From positions 124,001 to 188,000 of the forward strand of contig BDDD01000724.1 in NCBI GenBank assembly GCA_001972305.1: a DNA stretch of 64,000 bases. The letters are read 5' to 3'. A program made the translations under genes and the position numbers. The notes beneath the pieces are model-generated. The model saw only the letters and a list, made by a program, of their open reading frames with translations. It was not told where the DNA came from and did no database searches. Positions 47,726-57,737 of this stretch are shown here, one piece after another. This DNA comes from Cephalotus follicularis (Eukaryota; Streptophyta; Magnoliopsida; Oxalidales; Cephalotaceae). Every line of letters starts with the position of its first letter. Position 1 is the first letter of the stretch.

Positions 47726-50239
47726 TGTAACGCCCCCCTATTTCTTCTATGGAGATAAAGAAAGTTTTCAGGACAAAAAGCTTATGTTAAAGACGCCCAA
47801 GGGTTTAAGGATAATTAATAGATGCTTTAAGGATCTTAGTGCAAATCTTCCAAGAGAAGTTTCAAAGTTTCAAGGTAATGATGTTGTTGTAAGGAGTTTC
47901 GGCGTTATAGCATGTTCAGATAGAGTGGTAGCAGAGTTCTAAGTTCAGCAGGTTAAAGGTGAGAGAGAGCTCTAATTTCCTTTCTCCTTGTTCTTCCTTT
48001 TCTCGAGCGAAAGAACAGTAGCAATTTAGAGCTTTCCCAGCTCAGCAAGGCGAAGAGTCAGACTAAGTGAAAGAAGAAGTTGTCACCAGAGAAAGTAGAA
48101 AAGAACTGTGAGTGGGACATCCTTTCCCTTACAGATAATTATGTTCATGTTATTTCTTGAAAATCTTCGTTTTCAGTTTTAGCAGAATAAGTGAGTTTAG
48201 ACAAGAATTTTCCTTCCCTACCATTTTTTTTGTAAGCCATTTCCTTTTGAGTGGAGAGCTTTAAGCCAAGCAGAAATGCTCAGTTCCTTTCTAAGAAATC
48301 AGTTATCCTCAGATAAGGTAACAGTACGTGTTTATCCCCCTCCTTGGCCTACCATTGTCTATGATGGAAAGTTGAGTGAGTTTTCCCCCAGGTTTCATAC
48401 CTGGATGTCCTTACACTGTTGTCTATGACGGTGTGCAGTGGTTGAGCACAGTGGAACATAAATGTACATAGCTCCAACCTCCTCGGTCTACCATTGTCTA
48501 TGATGGGAAATCGAGCAAGACTGTCCCCGGGTTCCATACCTGGATCTCCTTTACACTGTTGTCTATGATGGAGTATTGGGTTTGAGCACAGCAGAGCTAA
48601 GTTGCCAGATAGTAGAGCATAAAGCCTTTCAGTAAGTTTTCTAGAGGAGGACCTTTGTCATCGACAATCAGTCCTTAGTCAAGATAAGAAAGCATATAAG
48701 CAAAGATAAGCAAGTTTAGAGGAGAACTATGGTTCTCGGTAGGTAAGCTGCCAATTATTGCTTAGGCCAAGATCAGCTCAACATCAGCTCAGGCCACTAT
48801 AAGTTGGCACCTATATTATGTACAAGTGGAGAAAGAAAGCAAAGTAGGTTCTGAGATTAGTTCTCGTCCCCCTCGGCATTTTAGCCCTTTTTTTAGAGTA
48901 TTATTGCTAGCAGTCGAATTCTTAAGTTTTATTTAGTTTTTCATGAGCACTCTAAAGTATCAGCTAAGCAGACAAAAGAGTAAGTTTTTCAAGCACTTTG
49001 AGCGTTTACTCATTGTATTCCATGACATATATGTTGTTTACAGTTCTTTTCCCCAGTTGGGATTTTCCCTCATGATCATGGTATGATTCTTTCAGTGCAT
49101 TCATTCTAAAGGAATGCATCAAATGATGTTTTTGTTCTCAGTCAGTTAGTCAGTTTGACTAATCCCCTCACAGATTATTTTGCAGACCAGCCAACAGCAG
49201 GAGATCCTCTAGCCCAGTAGTAGACAGGTTAAGCAAATGTAGTTTTTGTGCTCAGCACCTTGGGATGCAGCTCGGGGGTGTAGCATGCATAACATTGGGC
49301 ATTCTTTTTGGGTTCCTCTACCTTTATTTTGTTTTGTGGAGTACCCTTGGTACATATGTTTTGTGTAATATATGTTAAAGTAAGAAAGTTTATGTTGATT
49401 CTTTTGATGAATGGAAGGATAGCAGAGGTTGTTCTAGTCCAAGGTCTAGCATGTTATGTAAAAGCACTTTGATGAAAGCAATGGATGTTTTTAGTCTGTG
49501 GACTAGCTTTATGTTACGATATGTTGATATTTTTATGTTTAAAGCTTTATGTTTGCAGTTACGTCCGAGGAGCTAGGGAATCCTCGGATAGATAGTTGTT
49601 TAGATGGATGGTTGAAGATATATCTTAAGTCCGAGGAGAGAGGGAGTCCTCATATGGCTTTTGGGGTAAGTGTGAGAGGCTCTTGAGTCCTCGGATGCGT
49701 GGCCAGAGGAGAGAAAGAGAGAGGTCTGAGGACGACTGGAGGTTTCATGCGGCAGATTTAAATAATAGTTTCTAGCGCTACAGTATTTTAAGTTAGTTAT
49801 GCTATGCGTTTTGATGCTCGGTAAGTGATATGTTTAAGATGAGCTCTGGAGTTGGGCAGAGGAGAAAAGGTCCATGGATAAGTGTGTCCTCAGGAAAAGG
49901 TTGACCTTGGTGTTTTAAGTGATCACATGATGTGCACGCGAGTGTTTCTCCTCATATGTTTTTATGTTATGCGGCGCGTTTTGAGGTTCTTGAGCATGCG
50001 CAGTTGGTGACTTATTGAAATGGGGAGTTTGAGTCTTAGGATCCTTTTGTCCCCTGCCTTTTAATCCCACACCAGTTGCTTGCCCAGCCCAGACTTTCTC
50101 ATCGGGCCTTCGCATAACATATCTTAGGAATGTCTCTTTAGGTTTTGAGCGAGCAATTTAAGCAAAGAAGGGTTGTTGGCAGGAGCTCCATCCCCGATAG
50201 GGTACGTCTCCCAGAGCAGAGCAAGAACATGTCATGTCA
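47726..50239 (+). repeat. J 5' LTR (2.51 kb)
   Basis: It runs TGTAACGCCCCCCTATTTC to AGAACATGTCATGTCA and has no GTCGAC cluster. It contains a 139-bp tandem duplication (48349-48625) and GACTAATCCCCTCAC near 49157, which resembles the conserved block of other LTRs. Confidence 0.87.
48349..48625 (+). repeat. Tandem duplication, 139-bp unit, in J 5' LTR
   Basis: Units start CTACCATTGTCTATGATGG at 48349 and 48488. Inside each unit the GTTGTCTATGA motif recurs, so there is a half-unit substructure. Confidence 0.8.
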
Positions 50240-50242
50240 GCT

Positions 50243-50254
50243 TGGTATCAGAGC
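50243..50254 (+). promoter_or_regulatory. Primer binding site of J (initiator tRNA-Met)
   Basis: A perfect TGGTATCAGAGC three bases after the LTR end. Confidence 0.92.
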
Positions 50255-50379
50255 GATAGGTTTGAATTTTCTTTGTACTTTATAAGATGGTGAGTAGGGT
50301 ATCATGTTGGGTTGCATTCATGCATTGCATATAGTTTGCGATGATATCGTGATACGTTAGCATGTTGTTGTAGAAGAAG

Positions 50380-50530
50380 ATGTCACCTCGAACTCGTAGT
50401 GCAGGCCATGGCAGAGGCAGAGGAAGAGGTAGAGTTATCTCCAGACAGATAGTGGAGCAAGAGGTACCTGTAGTGGAACCAGGAGAGCAAGAGCAGGCCC
50501 AACAGGTATTAGGGGCGCATGCACCAAGCT
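50380..50530 (+). pseudogene. J gag start, truncated
   Basis: From the ATG near 50380: MSPRTRSAGHGRGRGRGRV and then an acidic EVPVVEPGEQEQ stretch, the usual Arg/Gly-rich start of gypsy gag in plants. The frame ends at a stop at about 50528, where the sequence has changed to the unrelated LTR fragment K. No later gag domain is present. Confidence 0.7.
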
Positions 50531-51018
50531 AAGGACACGTTTAGAGTGTGCCTGGTAACACACCAGCATGCTCAACACGTCGCTTATGCATGTGAAGATG
50601 CCTGGTTAAAGCCTCAAAAGTCATTCAGTTGCAGGTTATTTTGTCAGCAGACTAACGTGCCTGACATTCGATGTTACGCATCGATGTCTTCTTCAAAGAC
50701 GTCGACGTCTTTCCCCTTTTACATGAGGGCGTCGATGTCCTCGCCTGCATCGACGTGCATGTGCAGGCAGTTACGTGCGCCCCTTTGCTCCAAGGACGTC
50801 GATGTGTTTAGAAAGGCGTCGACGCGTTTCCTCCAAAACAGCGTCGTTTCTCATTGATTTGCCTTTTTAACATTTCTTTAACATTCTTACTCTAAAATTA
50901 ACATTATTAGAGTTTGGAAAACATCATCAAGGCCTTGGAAATCCATCACTTTATTAATTCCACAATAAAAACACATTACATTGTGAAATTACAACATAGG
51001 AAAATCACGGGTGTTACA
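50519..51018 (-). repeat. LTR start fragment K (minus) at the J deletion
   Basis: The right end GGGTGTTACA at 51018, read on minus, is TGTAACACCCGTGATTTTCC followed by TTGTAATTTCACAATGTAA and GGAATTAATAAA, which match the first 100 bp of LTR H (26963-27050). Its palindromes are of the AGAC dialect, unlike H. The left edge, against J gag, is near 50515 and not a TG/CA end, so K is truncated. GAAAG follows at right, with no left match seen. Confidence 0.75.
50678..50830 (-). repeat. GTCGAC palindrome cluster in K (AGAC dialect)
   Basis: Six copies: CATCGATGTCTTC, AAAGACGTCGACGTCTTT (a perfect 18-bp palindrome), GGCGTCGATGTCC, CATCGACGTGCATG, GACGTCGATGTG and GGCGTCGACGCG. Confidence 0.85.
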
Positions 51019-52440
51019 GAAAGAAACCAAAGTAAGTTATGAGATTAGTTCTTGTCCCCCTTGGCATTTTAGCCTAGTCAGACCTTTTTCCAGAGCATTA
51101 TTGCTAACAGTTGAATTCTTGAGTTTTATTCAGTTTTTCATGAGCACTCTAAAGTACCAGCTAAGAAGAGAAAAGAGTAAGTTTTTAAAGCACTTTGAGC
51201 ATTTCCTTATTGTATGCCATGACATATATGTTGTTTACAGTTCTTTTCCCCAGTTGGGAGTTTCCCTCATGATCATGGTATGATTCTTTCAGCGAATTCA
51301 TTCTAAAGGAATGCATCAGAGGATGTTTTTGTTCTCAGTCACTTAGTTAGTTTGACTAATCCCCTAACAAATTATTTTGCAAACCAGCGAGCAGGAGGAG
51401 ATCCTCCAGCCCAGTAGTACAAAACTTAAGCAAAGGTAGTTTGTGTGCACGACGCCTCGGGAAGTAGCTCGGACGTGCAGCATGCATAGCATTGGCCATT
51501 CTTTTTGGGTTCCTCTACCTTTCTTTTGTTTACTGTAGTACCCTTGGTAAATATGTTTTGTATAAGATATGTTAAAGTAAGAAAGTTTATGTTGATTCTT
51601 TTGATGAATGGAAGGAGAGCAGAGATTGTTCTAGTCCGAGGACTAGCTTGTTATGTAAAAGCACTTTGATGAAAGCAATGGATGTTTTTAGTTCGTGGAC
51701 TAACTTTATGTTATGATATGTTGATAGTTTTATGTTTAAAGCTTAATGTTTGTAGTTACGTCCGAGGAGCTAGGGAATCCTCGGATAGATAGTTGTTTAG
51801 ATGGATGGTTGGAGATATATCTTAAGTCCGAGGAGAGAGGGAGGCCTCGGATGGCTTTTGGGCTAAGTGTGAGAGGCTCTTTACTGAGTCCTTGGATGTG
51901 TGGCCAGAGGGGAGAAAGAGAGAAGTCCAAGGATGATTGGAGGCTTCATGCGGCAGATTTAAATAATAGTTTCTAGCGCTACAGTGTTTTAAGTTAGTTA
52001 TGTTATGCGTTTTGATACTCGGTAAGTGTTATGTTTAAGATGAGCTTTAGAGTTGGGCAGAGGAGAAAAAGCCCATGGATAAGTGTGTCCTCGGGAAAAG
52101 GTTGACCTTGGTGTTTTAAGTGATTACGTGATGAGCATGCGAGTGTTTCTCATCGGATGTTTTTAGGCTATGCGGCTAGTTTTGAGGTTCTTGAGCATGT
52201 GCAGTTGGTGACTTAATGAAACAGAGAGTTTGAGTCCTCGGATCCTTTTGTCCCCTACCTATTAATCCTGCGCCAGTTGCGTGCCCAGCCCAGACTTTCT
52301 CGTTAGGCCTTCGCGTAACAGATCTTAGGAATGTCTCTTTTGGTTTTGAATGAGCAGTTTAAGCAGAGATGGGTTGTTGGCGGGAGCGCCATCCCCAGCA
52401 GTGCACGTCTCCCAGAGCAGAGCAGGAACGAGTCCTGACA
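51019..52440 (+). repeat. J 3' LTR, 5'-truncated
   Basis: It corresponds to 48828-50239 of the 5' LTR and lacks the first 1.1 kb, including the 139-bp duplication. Ends ACGAGTCCTGACA. Confidence 0.88.
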
Positions 52441-53384
52441 TTAAGGAGGGGACGGCTAGGAAGGGATGGTTAAGGAATGATTTGATTAGGAAAGGTTACG
52501 AATTGAGATAGGTGATATGTGGTTAACTACTTATATATGTTTGTATGGGACAGTATATATGCGTAGTTAATCTCTAGATTGTTAATAGATGAATGAGATA
52601 GATGGTATGTGGTTAACTACTTATATATGCTGGTATGGGACAGTATATATATTTAGTTAACCTTTTGATTGTTAATAGATGGATGAAATGAAATGTTAAT
52701 GGAATGAGTTATATTATGAGTAATTGATATTCATGTTAATCATGCATTCTCATGTCACACATATATATCTACTTCACTCTGCACATTCACTGCATGTGCA
52801 TATTGTACACAACCTTAGGGTTGCTGACCCATTCATTTTAATGGATTGGTTAGCTCCAGGTGACGCGCCCCAGTGATCAGCCGGGCTAAATCAGAGAGTA
52901 AGAATCTATATTTCCTCCAACATACCTTGTATAAATGCGGTTAATCTAAATGAACAGATGTTGTATAAGAGACATGTTTTATTACAGCTATTAACCTGCC
53001 GGCTTGTGGCAGTGCTTAAGACATATATGTGTGTTTATGGATGGATATGGATGGGTGCATCTATTTAGGTATTTAGATGATTATTTCCGCATGCGTATTG
53101 TGTATTTCTGGTTGAAATTGTGGTTGCTGAGGGCTAAGCCCATTTATAAACTGTTGATTCATCCTTCGGGAGTGTGGTTATATAAAATATGTTTTTCTTT
53201 ACAGGGGGCATAGTCCGATAAACGGATACTACATGCTCGATTTTCGTTAAATCTTATTGATTTAAAGTTTTAAATTTATAGCACTTTTGGAGTATGATTT
53301 ATATGAGATTGCATAGATTGAAAGGACAGTGATCATGTGTAGGATCGTGGGGGATTTCCTCATGGTTCAGGGCGTGACAATATT

Positions 53385-54310
53385 GTTTTTCGTTCTACTA
53401 ATGAAAATTTGTCTAAGGATTTTGCTAAGATTATGCGAGATGAGTTTGAAATGGGCATGATGGGAGAACTCAACTTCTTTCTTAGACTTCAAATCGAACA
53501 AGTCAAGGATGGCATTTTCATCAACCAATCAAAGTACGTCAAAGATCTACTCAAAAGGTTTGAGATGGAAAATATAAAGAAATACAAAACTCCTAGGAGC
53601 ACAACTAAATGGTTTGACAAGGATGAGCAAGCTAAAATCGTTGACCTAAAACTTTATAGAAGTATGATTGTCTCATTGCTTTATCTTACCGCTAGTATAC
53701 CTAACATTTTATTCAGTGTATGTCTTTGTGCTATTTTTCAAGCATGTCCAAAAGAATCTCATTTACATGCTGTGAAATAAATTTTTAAGTATTTAGCATA
53801 TACACCTACCTTAGCTCTTTGATATCCCTGAGAATCAACATTTGATTTACATACATACTCGGATGTCGATATTGGTGGATATAAGATAGATCGTCAGAAA
53901 ACTAGTGGCACTTGCCAATTTCTAGGCAACATGCTCGTATCTTTGTTTAGTAAGAAACAAAATTCGGTAGTGCTTTCTACTACCGAAGTAGAGTATATTA
54001 CGGCTAGAAGTTGTTGTGCACAAGTTATTTGGATGAAACAACAACTTTTATATTATGGTTTTAACTTTAATAATGTGCCTATAAAGTGTGATAACACTAG
54101 CACTATATATTTAGGTAAAAATCCTATACACCATTAAAGAACAAAACATATAGATATAAGATATCATTTCATAAAAATCACATAGAAAAAAGAGATGTCG
54201 CTTTGATTTTTGTACCGACACAAGATCAAATTGCGGACATTTTCACTAAACCCCTTGATGAACAAACTTTCTCTAAATTTAGAATGAAATTAGGTTTATG
54301 TGATATTTAA
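53385..54310 (+). pseudogene. S pol, RT end and RNase H
   Basis: It continues S RT exactly at the interrupted active site: ...RSTNENLSKDFAKIMRDEFEM, then MGELNFFLRLQI, SKYVKDLLKRFEM and SLLYLTASIPNI. The stop at 53778 comes before the RNase H part, which has HTYSDVDIGGYK, SLFSKKQNSVVLST, TEVEY, KCDNTSTIYLGKNPIHH and a last DQIADIFTKPLDEQTF; the frame ends at TAA 54308. Other stops at 53819 and 54135. Domain order and length are normal for copia pol once these are ignored. Confidence 0.92.
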
Positions 54311-54478
54311 TGAATGATTTTGTGTAATTATGTGATTAAGTGTTTTTGTTTTATATTTTGATTATTAAATATTAATGTGATTATTCATGCATCATTTATA
54401 GTGATATGCATCATTTTTGGTAATCTTTGAAAAATGATCAAAAGAGAGAACTTAAAAAATATATATAAAAAAAGGATT

Positions 54479-54614
54479 AAGCGCCGACGCTTAATCAATA
54501 AGCGTCAGCGGTTAACACTGCATTTTTAGGGTTATATTTACACTAAGTGAGACCGCTTAGTTTAAATCGTCGATGCTTAGAATGCGATAATCATGTTAAA
54601 GCGCCGTCAGTTTT
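54479..54614 (+). repeat. GTCGAC palindrome cluster between S pol and third ORF
   Basis: Four to five forms, GCGCCGACGCTTAATC, AAGCGTCAGCGGTTAAC, AATCGTCGATGCTTAG and AGCGCCGTCAG, of the AAGC dialect. This is the one cluster lying inside an element rather than in an LTR; it is about 150 bp upstream of the third ORF. Confidence 0.7.
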
Positions 54615-54763
54615 TTTTTAAGAACCCTAAAATTCTAAAAAACTTTCTCTGGCGATTTTGAGGCAAAATCAAGCTATAAAATCTCTTTCAAACATTTAAT
54701 AAACATCATCTTCCATCATCCTTTACATCAAATCATCCTTCTCACTCAAGATTCTCTACAACA

Positions 54764-55282
54764 ATGGCAAGAACAAAACACCCAAACATTTTAAAAGGAG
54801 AAAGCTCAAGAGGAATGGGTACAAGGGCCAATAGGGGACGGGCTGCTCAGGATGAGAGGGAAGTAGGTCGACAAGAAGTTGCACAACAAGGTATAAGGTA
54901 TCCTCAAGCCTATTTTGAGAGCAAAATCCTTGTTGGTAAAACCCTAAATTTTGATTTCTGCATTGTGGAAGGTTTTCCTATAGTTGGCTGGCTTAATGCA
55001 CTTGATTTAGGACCATTATTCATGATAAATCTTCCACATCATCCAGATTTAATGAAGGAATTTTATGCAAACTTTCTTAACAATAGCATCGGTACTTTGT
55101 ACAGAAGGGTGAAGAATATACATATTAACATAGATTCTTCCACAATAGCATTTATTTTGAGTATTCCAAATGATGGCACCCGGGGGTGGTCACATATGGG
55201 TTGGATTGTCGGGGAAGGTTTTAATAGAGAAGACTGTGTGCATTTACTGTTTGGCAAAAATGCACAAGTGGTGGAGAAAATG
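54764..55282 (+). pseudogene. S third ORF, 5' part (putative plant transposon protein type)
   Basis: Starts at ATG 54764 with MARTKHPNILKGESSRGMG, a basic, Gly/Arg-rich head, then a folded-looking part with KEFYANFLNN (about residues 95-104) and VKNIHINIDSSTIAFILSIP (about 117-136). The order FYAN, then a beta-like stretch, then an IxxxLxIP motif resembles the 'putative plant transposon protein' domain found in many plant LTR elements; the function is not known to me. No membrane segment or signal peptide is seen, so an envelope role is not supported. 173 codons are open before F interrupts it at 55283; the next frame residues come from the LTR. It is the least damaged coding part of S. A CAACAATGG context supports the start. 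Confidence 0.65.
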
Positions 55283-56471
55283 TGTCACACCCCATTATTC
55301 AAATTCCATTACAGACAAGCATATATGGTGATATCAGGAATAAGTACAATTATTCAGCATTCCATACAACAGTTCATAACATAAGCGAAAGCAGTCAAAT
55401 GGATTATACATCATAAATCATCCGCATGCATCCCATACTACGTGCGGGTACAAACCAACTCAAACATCCTAATACATAAGGAAGTACAACCGTAACACGG
55501 AGTGTGATCCGTTCGATACAATACAATACATCAAAAGAAACAACAACCTTAAGATAGAAAGTAGAAGATCTCCAAGCTTCAGCAGCAAACTCCGATCGTC
55601 TTTGCTCAATCTGAAATTGTAGGGGTTAGCCGTTGTCCTCACTTGGCTAAGTACGACGATAATGCATGTAGTTGAATCTATAAATGTAAATATGCATGAC
55701 AGTTATAATGAAATGATATACATTTATATACATATATATTATTCCAATATATACGCAATCATGCCAAGTGGCCATAGACAATACAAATGGAAGAATACAG
55801 CACAGGGTACAATCAATCAGTACACTGGTTTGGGTGTCACATGTTGCTAACTCCTAGCACCAACTGTGCACCGCCTAACTATCACCCTACACTCCGTAGA
55901 TGATAGAAAAGGTAACATTTACTACCGGCGTTTAGCGGGCAATTTAACAATCAAGCTCTGCATTGCAGGCAGTTTTGGTGTGTACTGTAGCCAACTCCTG
56001 GCACATAGGACCACCTCTGTTAGCCAGTGACATCCGCCATCACTCGACTAATCGGCAATAACATAGACAATCAATGCAATCAATTCAACTCAATAGTCAT
56101 ATTACATATATATGCAATATAAAAGGTTGTTTTCTTTAGAAACATTAAGCAATTCAGTGATCGTACATCTCATAAGAGGAAAACGATATCAATACTATAG
56201 TGGTTCTCAATTGGAGAACAAAACAGTAGCAGTGCCTCTATCAAGAGGAAAATAACATTAGTTGTATGACAATAAGATTTCCATTAGAAAACTGTTAGAA
56301 AATCATTGTTTATGTTTAAACATTAGGTTGGTGAAATCCTCGAATATGTAATCATAACAGGAGAGATTTCATCCAATAATAGTAATAATAGTCGCATTAT
56401 ATCAAATCAAGAGTAATTGCAACCACAATCAATTCAATCGATCAATCTGCAAATTTCTACACCTACTGTTC

Positions 56472-56616
56472 TAAAGCGTCGACTGTCAATATATGAGCGT
56501 CGATGGTTAATGGCTAGGCGTCGACACTACACAGCTTAAGCGTTGACCTTCTAAGCCTTATTATGCCATTTTCGTATCAAAGAGTCGTCAATTTCTGTGT
56601 AAGCGTCAACGCTTCT
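56472..56616 (-). repeat. GTCGAC palindrome cluster in F 3' LTR, first block
   Basis: Six forms: AAAGCGTCGACTGTC, GAGCGTCGATGGTTAATGG, AGGCGTCGACACT, AAGCGTTGACC, AGAGTCGTCAATTTC and AAGCGTCAACGCTT (a 14-bp dyad). Confidence 0.75.
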
Positions 56617-57366
56617 GGCATTCATACTAATTCCAGGGGCAGTTCCAAAACAGGGGATACACAAATTCAGTCTAAACTCAATCCAATTCAACATGCAATA
56701 AAGTATCAACCATCATAACATACTATACATGTTATATGTTCAAAAACATGTCAAAATCCCCTACCTTTAAATGCTATCCCAAGGCCAAATTGGATTGACC
56801 TCTCACTTTATGTCCAAGTTCTTCACCCTCCTTCCAATCCTTCAATCCCAATAGTTTTCAGTCTATGATTTGCGTTTCCAACAGAAGATATATACAAGAA
56901 TTTAGTATGTATGTACAAGCCAGTTACAATAATCGTTATCTAGTTGAATCAAAGGATTACTAGGACCTCTAATGTCAGTAATCCCATTTAAATCACTTCT
57001 CCATCTTTCAATTAACTTTTACAATCCATCTACTAATTTGCATGTTCAACAGTAGGTATATCATGGTTATCAACATGTTTTCATAACTATCTTAACCCTA
57101 GTAAGTGAGCTTCGAATTGTAACTTACCTTGAATCAAAGCTTTAACCACTTGCACTCTTCAACCATTAACATGCAATCCTCTAGCAATTCCCAGCAGCTG
57201 TACAGTTAATTCTCCTCTTCCTCAGTGTTTTTCAATGTTGACTTTTAGTCTCAATCCTAAGTTTTAATGATTACAAATTTGCATTTAACTTTGCTACTTT
57301 ATGTGCAAGAAACTTTCTGTGCAAGGAAAGATATAAGGAAAACAAAGAAGTACAAAAACAGAGCAA

Positions 57367-57617
57367 ACCGTCGACTCTTTGATCAAAGCGTCTGCTCTTT
57401 GAGGCACAAAGCGTCGACTCTTTGCGCAAAGCGTCTACCGTCTCATACAGAGAACAAAATGGCTAAAGCGTCAACTCTTAAGGAAAAGCATCGACTCTTT
57501 AAGTCTTGCAGTCGACTCCAACATGTTGACATTTGCGCTTTGAGCTGAAGATTCAAATTGAGAGACCCAACGGTCACATGACCGTCGACGCTTTAGGCTA
57601 CTCCGTCGACGCTTTGG
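57367..57617 (+). repeat. GTCGAC palindrome cluster in S-solo
   Basis: Ten copies with well kept cores: AACCGTCGACTCTTTG, AAGCGTCTGCTC, AAAGCGTCGACTCTTTG, AAGCGTCTACCGTC, AAAGCATCGACTCTTT, ACCGTCGACGCTTTAGG, TCCGTCGACGCTTTGG. The cluster ends about 110 bp upstream of the TATA box at 57730. Confidence 0.82.
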
Positions 57618-57729
57618 ACGCTGGAAACAATGTCAGAACTTGTTTTTAAGAGCCATTCTTTATGCAAGAACTTCCAACACTTCTCCAACGGCTCTATTTC
57701 TTCACCAACGGCTATAATATGAAGAAAGC

Positions 57730-57737
57730 TATAAATA
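57730..57737 (+). promoter_or_regulatory. Likely TATA box of S-solo
   Basis: GCTATAAATACAAGCC; same place as 18648 in the S 5' LTR. Confidence 0.65.

Larger units (their letters stand above)
47726..52440 (+). mobile_element. Deleted gypsy element J (plus), target duplication TTAAG
   Basis: 5' LTR 47726-50239, PBS, a short gag start, then fragment K, then the last part of a 3' LTR (51019-52440). Flanked by TTAAG at 47721-47725 and 52441-52445. Start TGTAACGCCCC, ends CATGTCA (5') and CCTGACA (3'). The shared LTR stretch (48828-50239 against 51019-52440) is similar throughout, with scattered substitutions. All of pol is lost. Confidence 0.88.
38110..53379 (+). mobile_element. Ty3/gypsy element B1 (plus), target duplication ATATT, holding C2 and J
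   Basis: 5' LTR 38110-41346, an internal remnant of only 1.9 kb, and a 3' LTR 43243-53379 that contains two further insertions. ATATT flanks it at 38105-38109 and 53380-53384; it was copied from the codons of the copia RT active site. Start TGTAATGCCC and end GCGTGACA. The two LTRs differ at roughly one position in ten over the stretches I compared, so this is an old insertion. Confidence 0.92.
43243..53379 (+). repeat. B1 3' LTR, split by C2 and J
   Basis: Segments 43243-45324, 47425-47725 and 52446-53379 (about 3.3 kb net) follow the 5' LTR in order. It starts TGCAATACC where the 5' LTR has TGTAATGCC. It ends GGGCGTGACA. Confidence 0.88.
17916..55282 (+). mobile_element. Sirevirus-like Ty1/copia element S, host of five first-order insertions
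   Basis: A copia element assembled by eye from segments: 5' LTR (17916-18910 and 25631-25926), PBS, gag (25981-26962, 32549-32660), pol (35398-38109, 53385-54310) and a third ORF (54764-55282). Its reading resumes across each insertion once one 5-bp target duplication is discounted: D (GATGG), H (GTGAC), I (AATAG), B1 (ATATT). F interrupts the third ORF, and the remainder with the 3' LTR should lie beyond 64000. The UBN2-type gag, zinc knuckle, long gag-pol spacer with coiled coil, and extra ORF after pol fit sireviruses/SIRE-like elements. Upstream flank AGATC could be its target duplication. Confidence 0.85.

Noticed and set aside
54764-55282. Third ORF as a normal host gene or as an envelope gene
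   Set aside because: It directly follows S pol inside the same element, resembles a transposon-associated domain, and shows no signal peptide or membrane segment.
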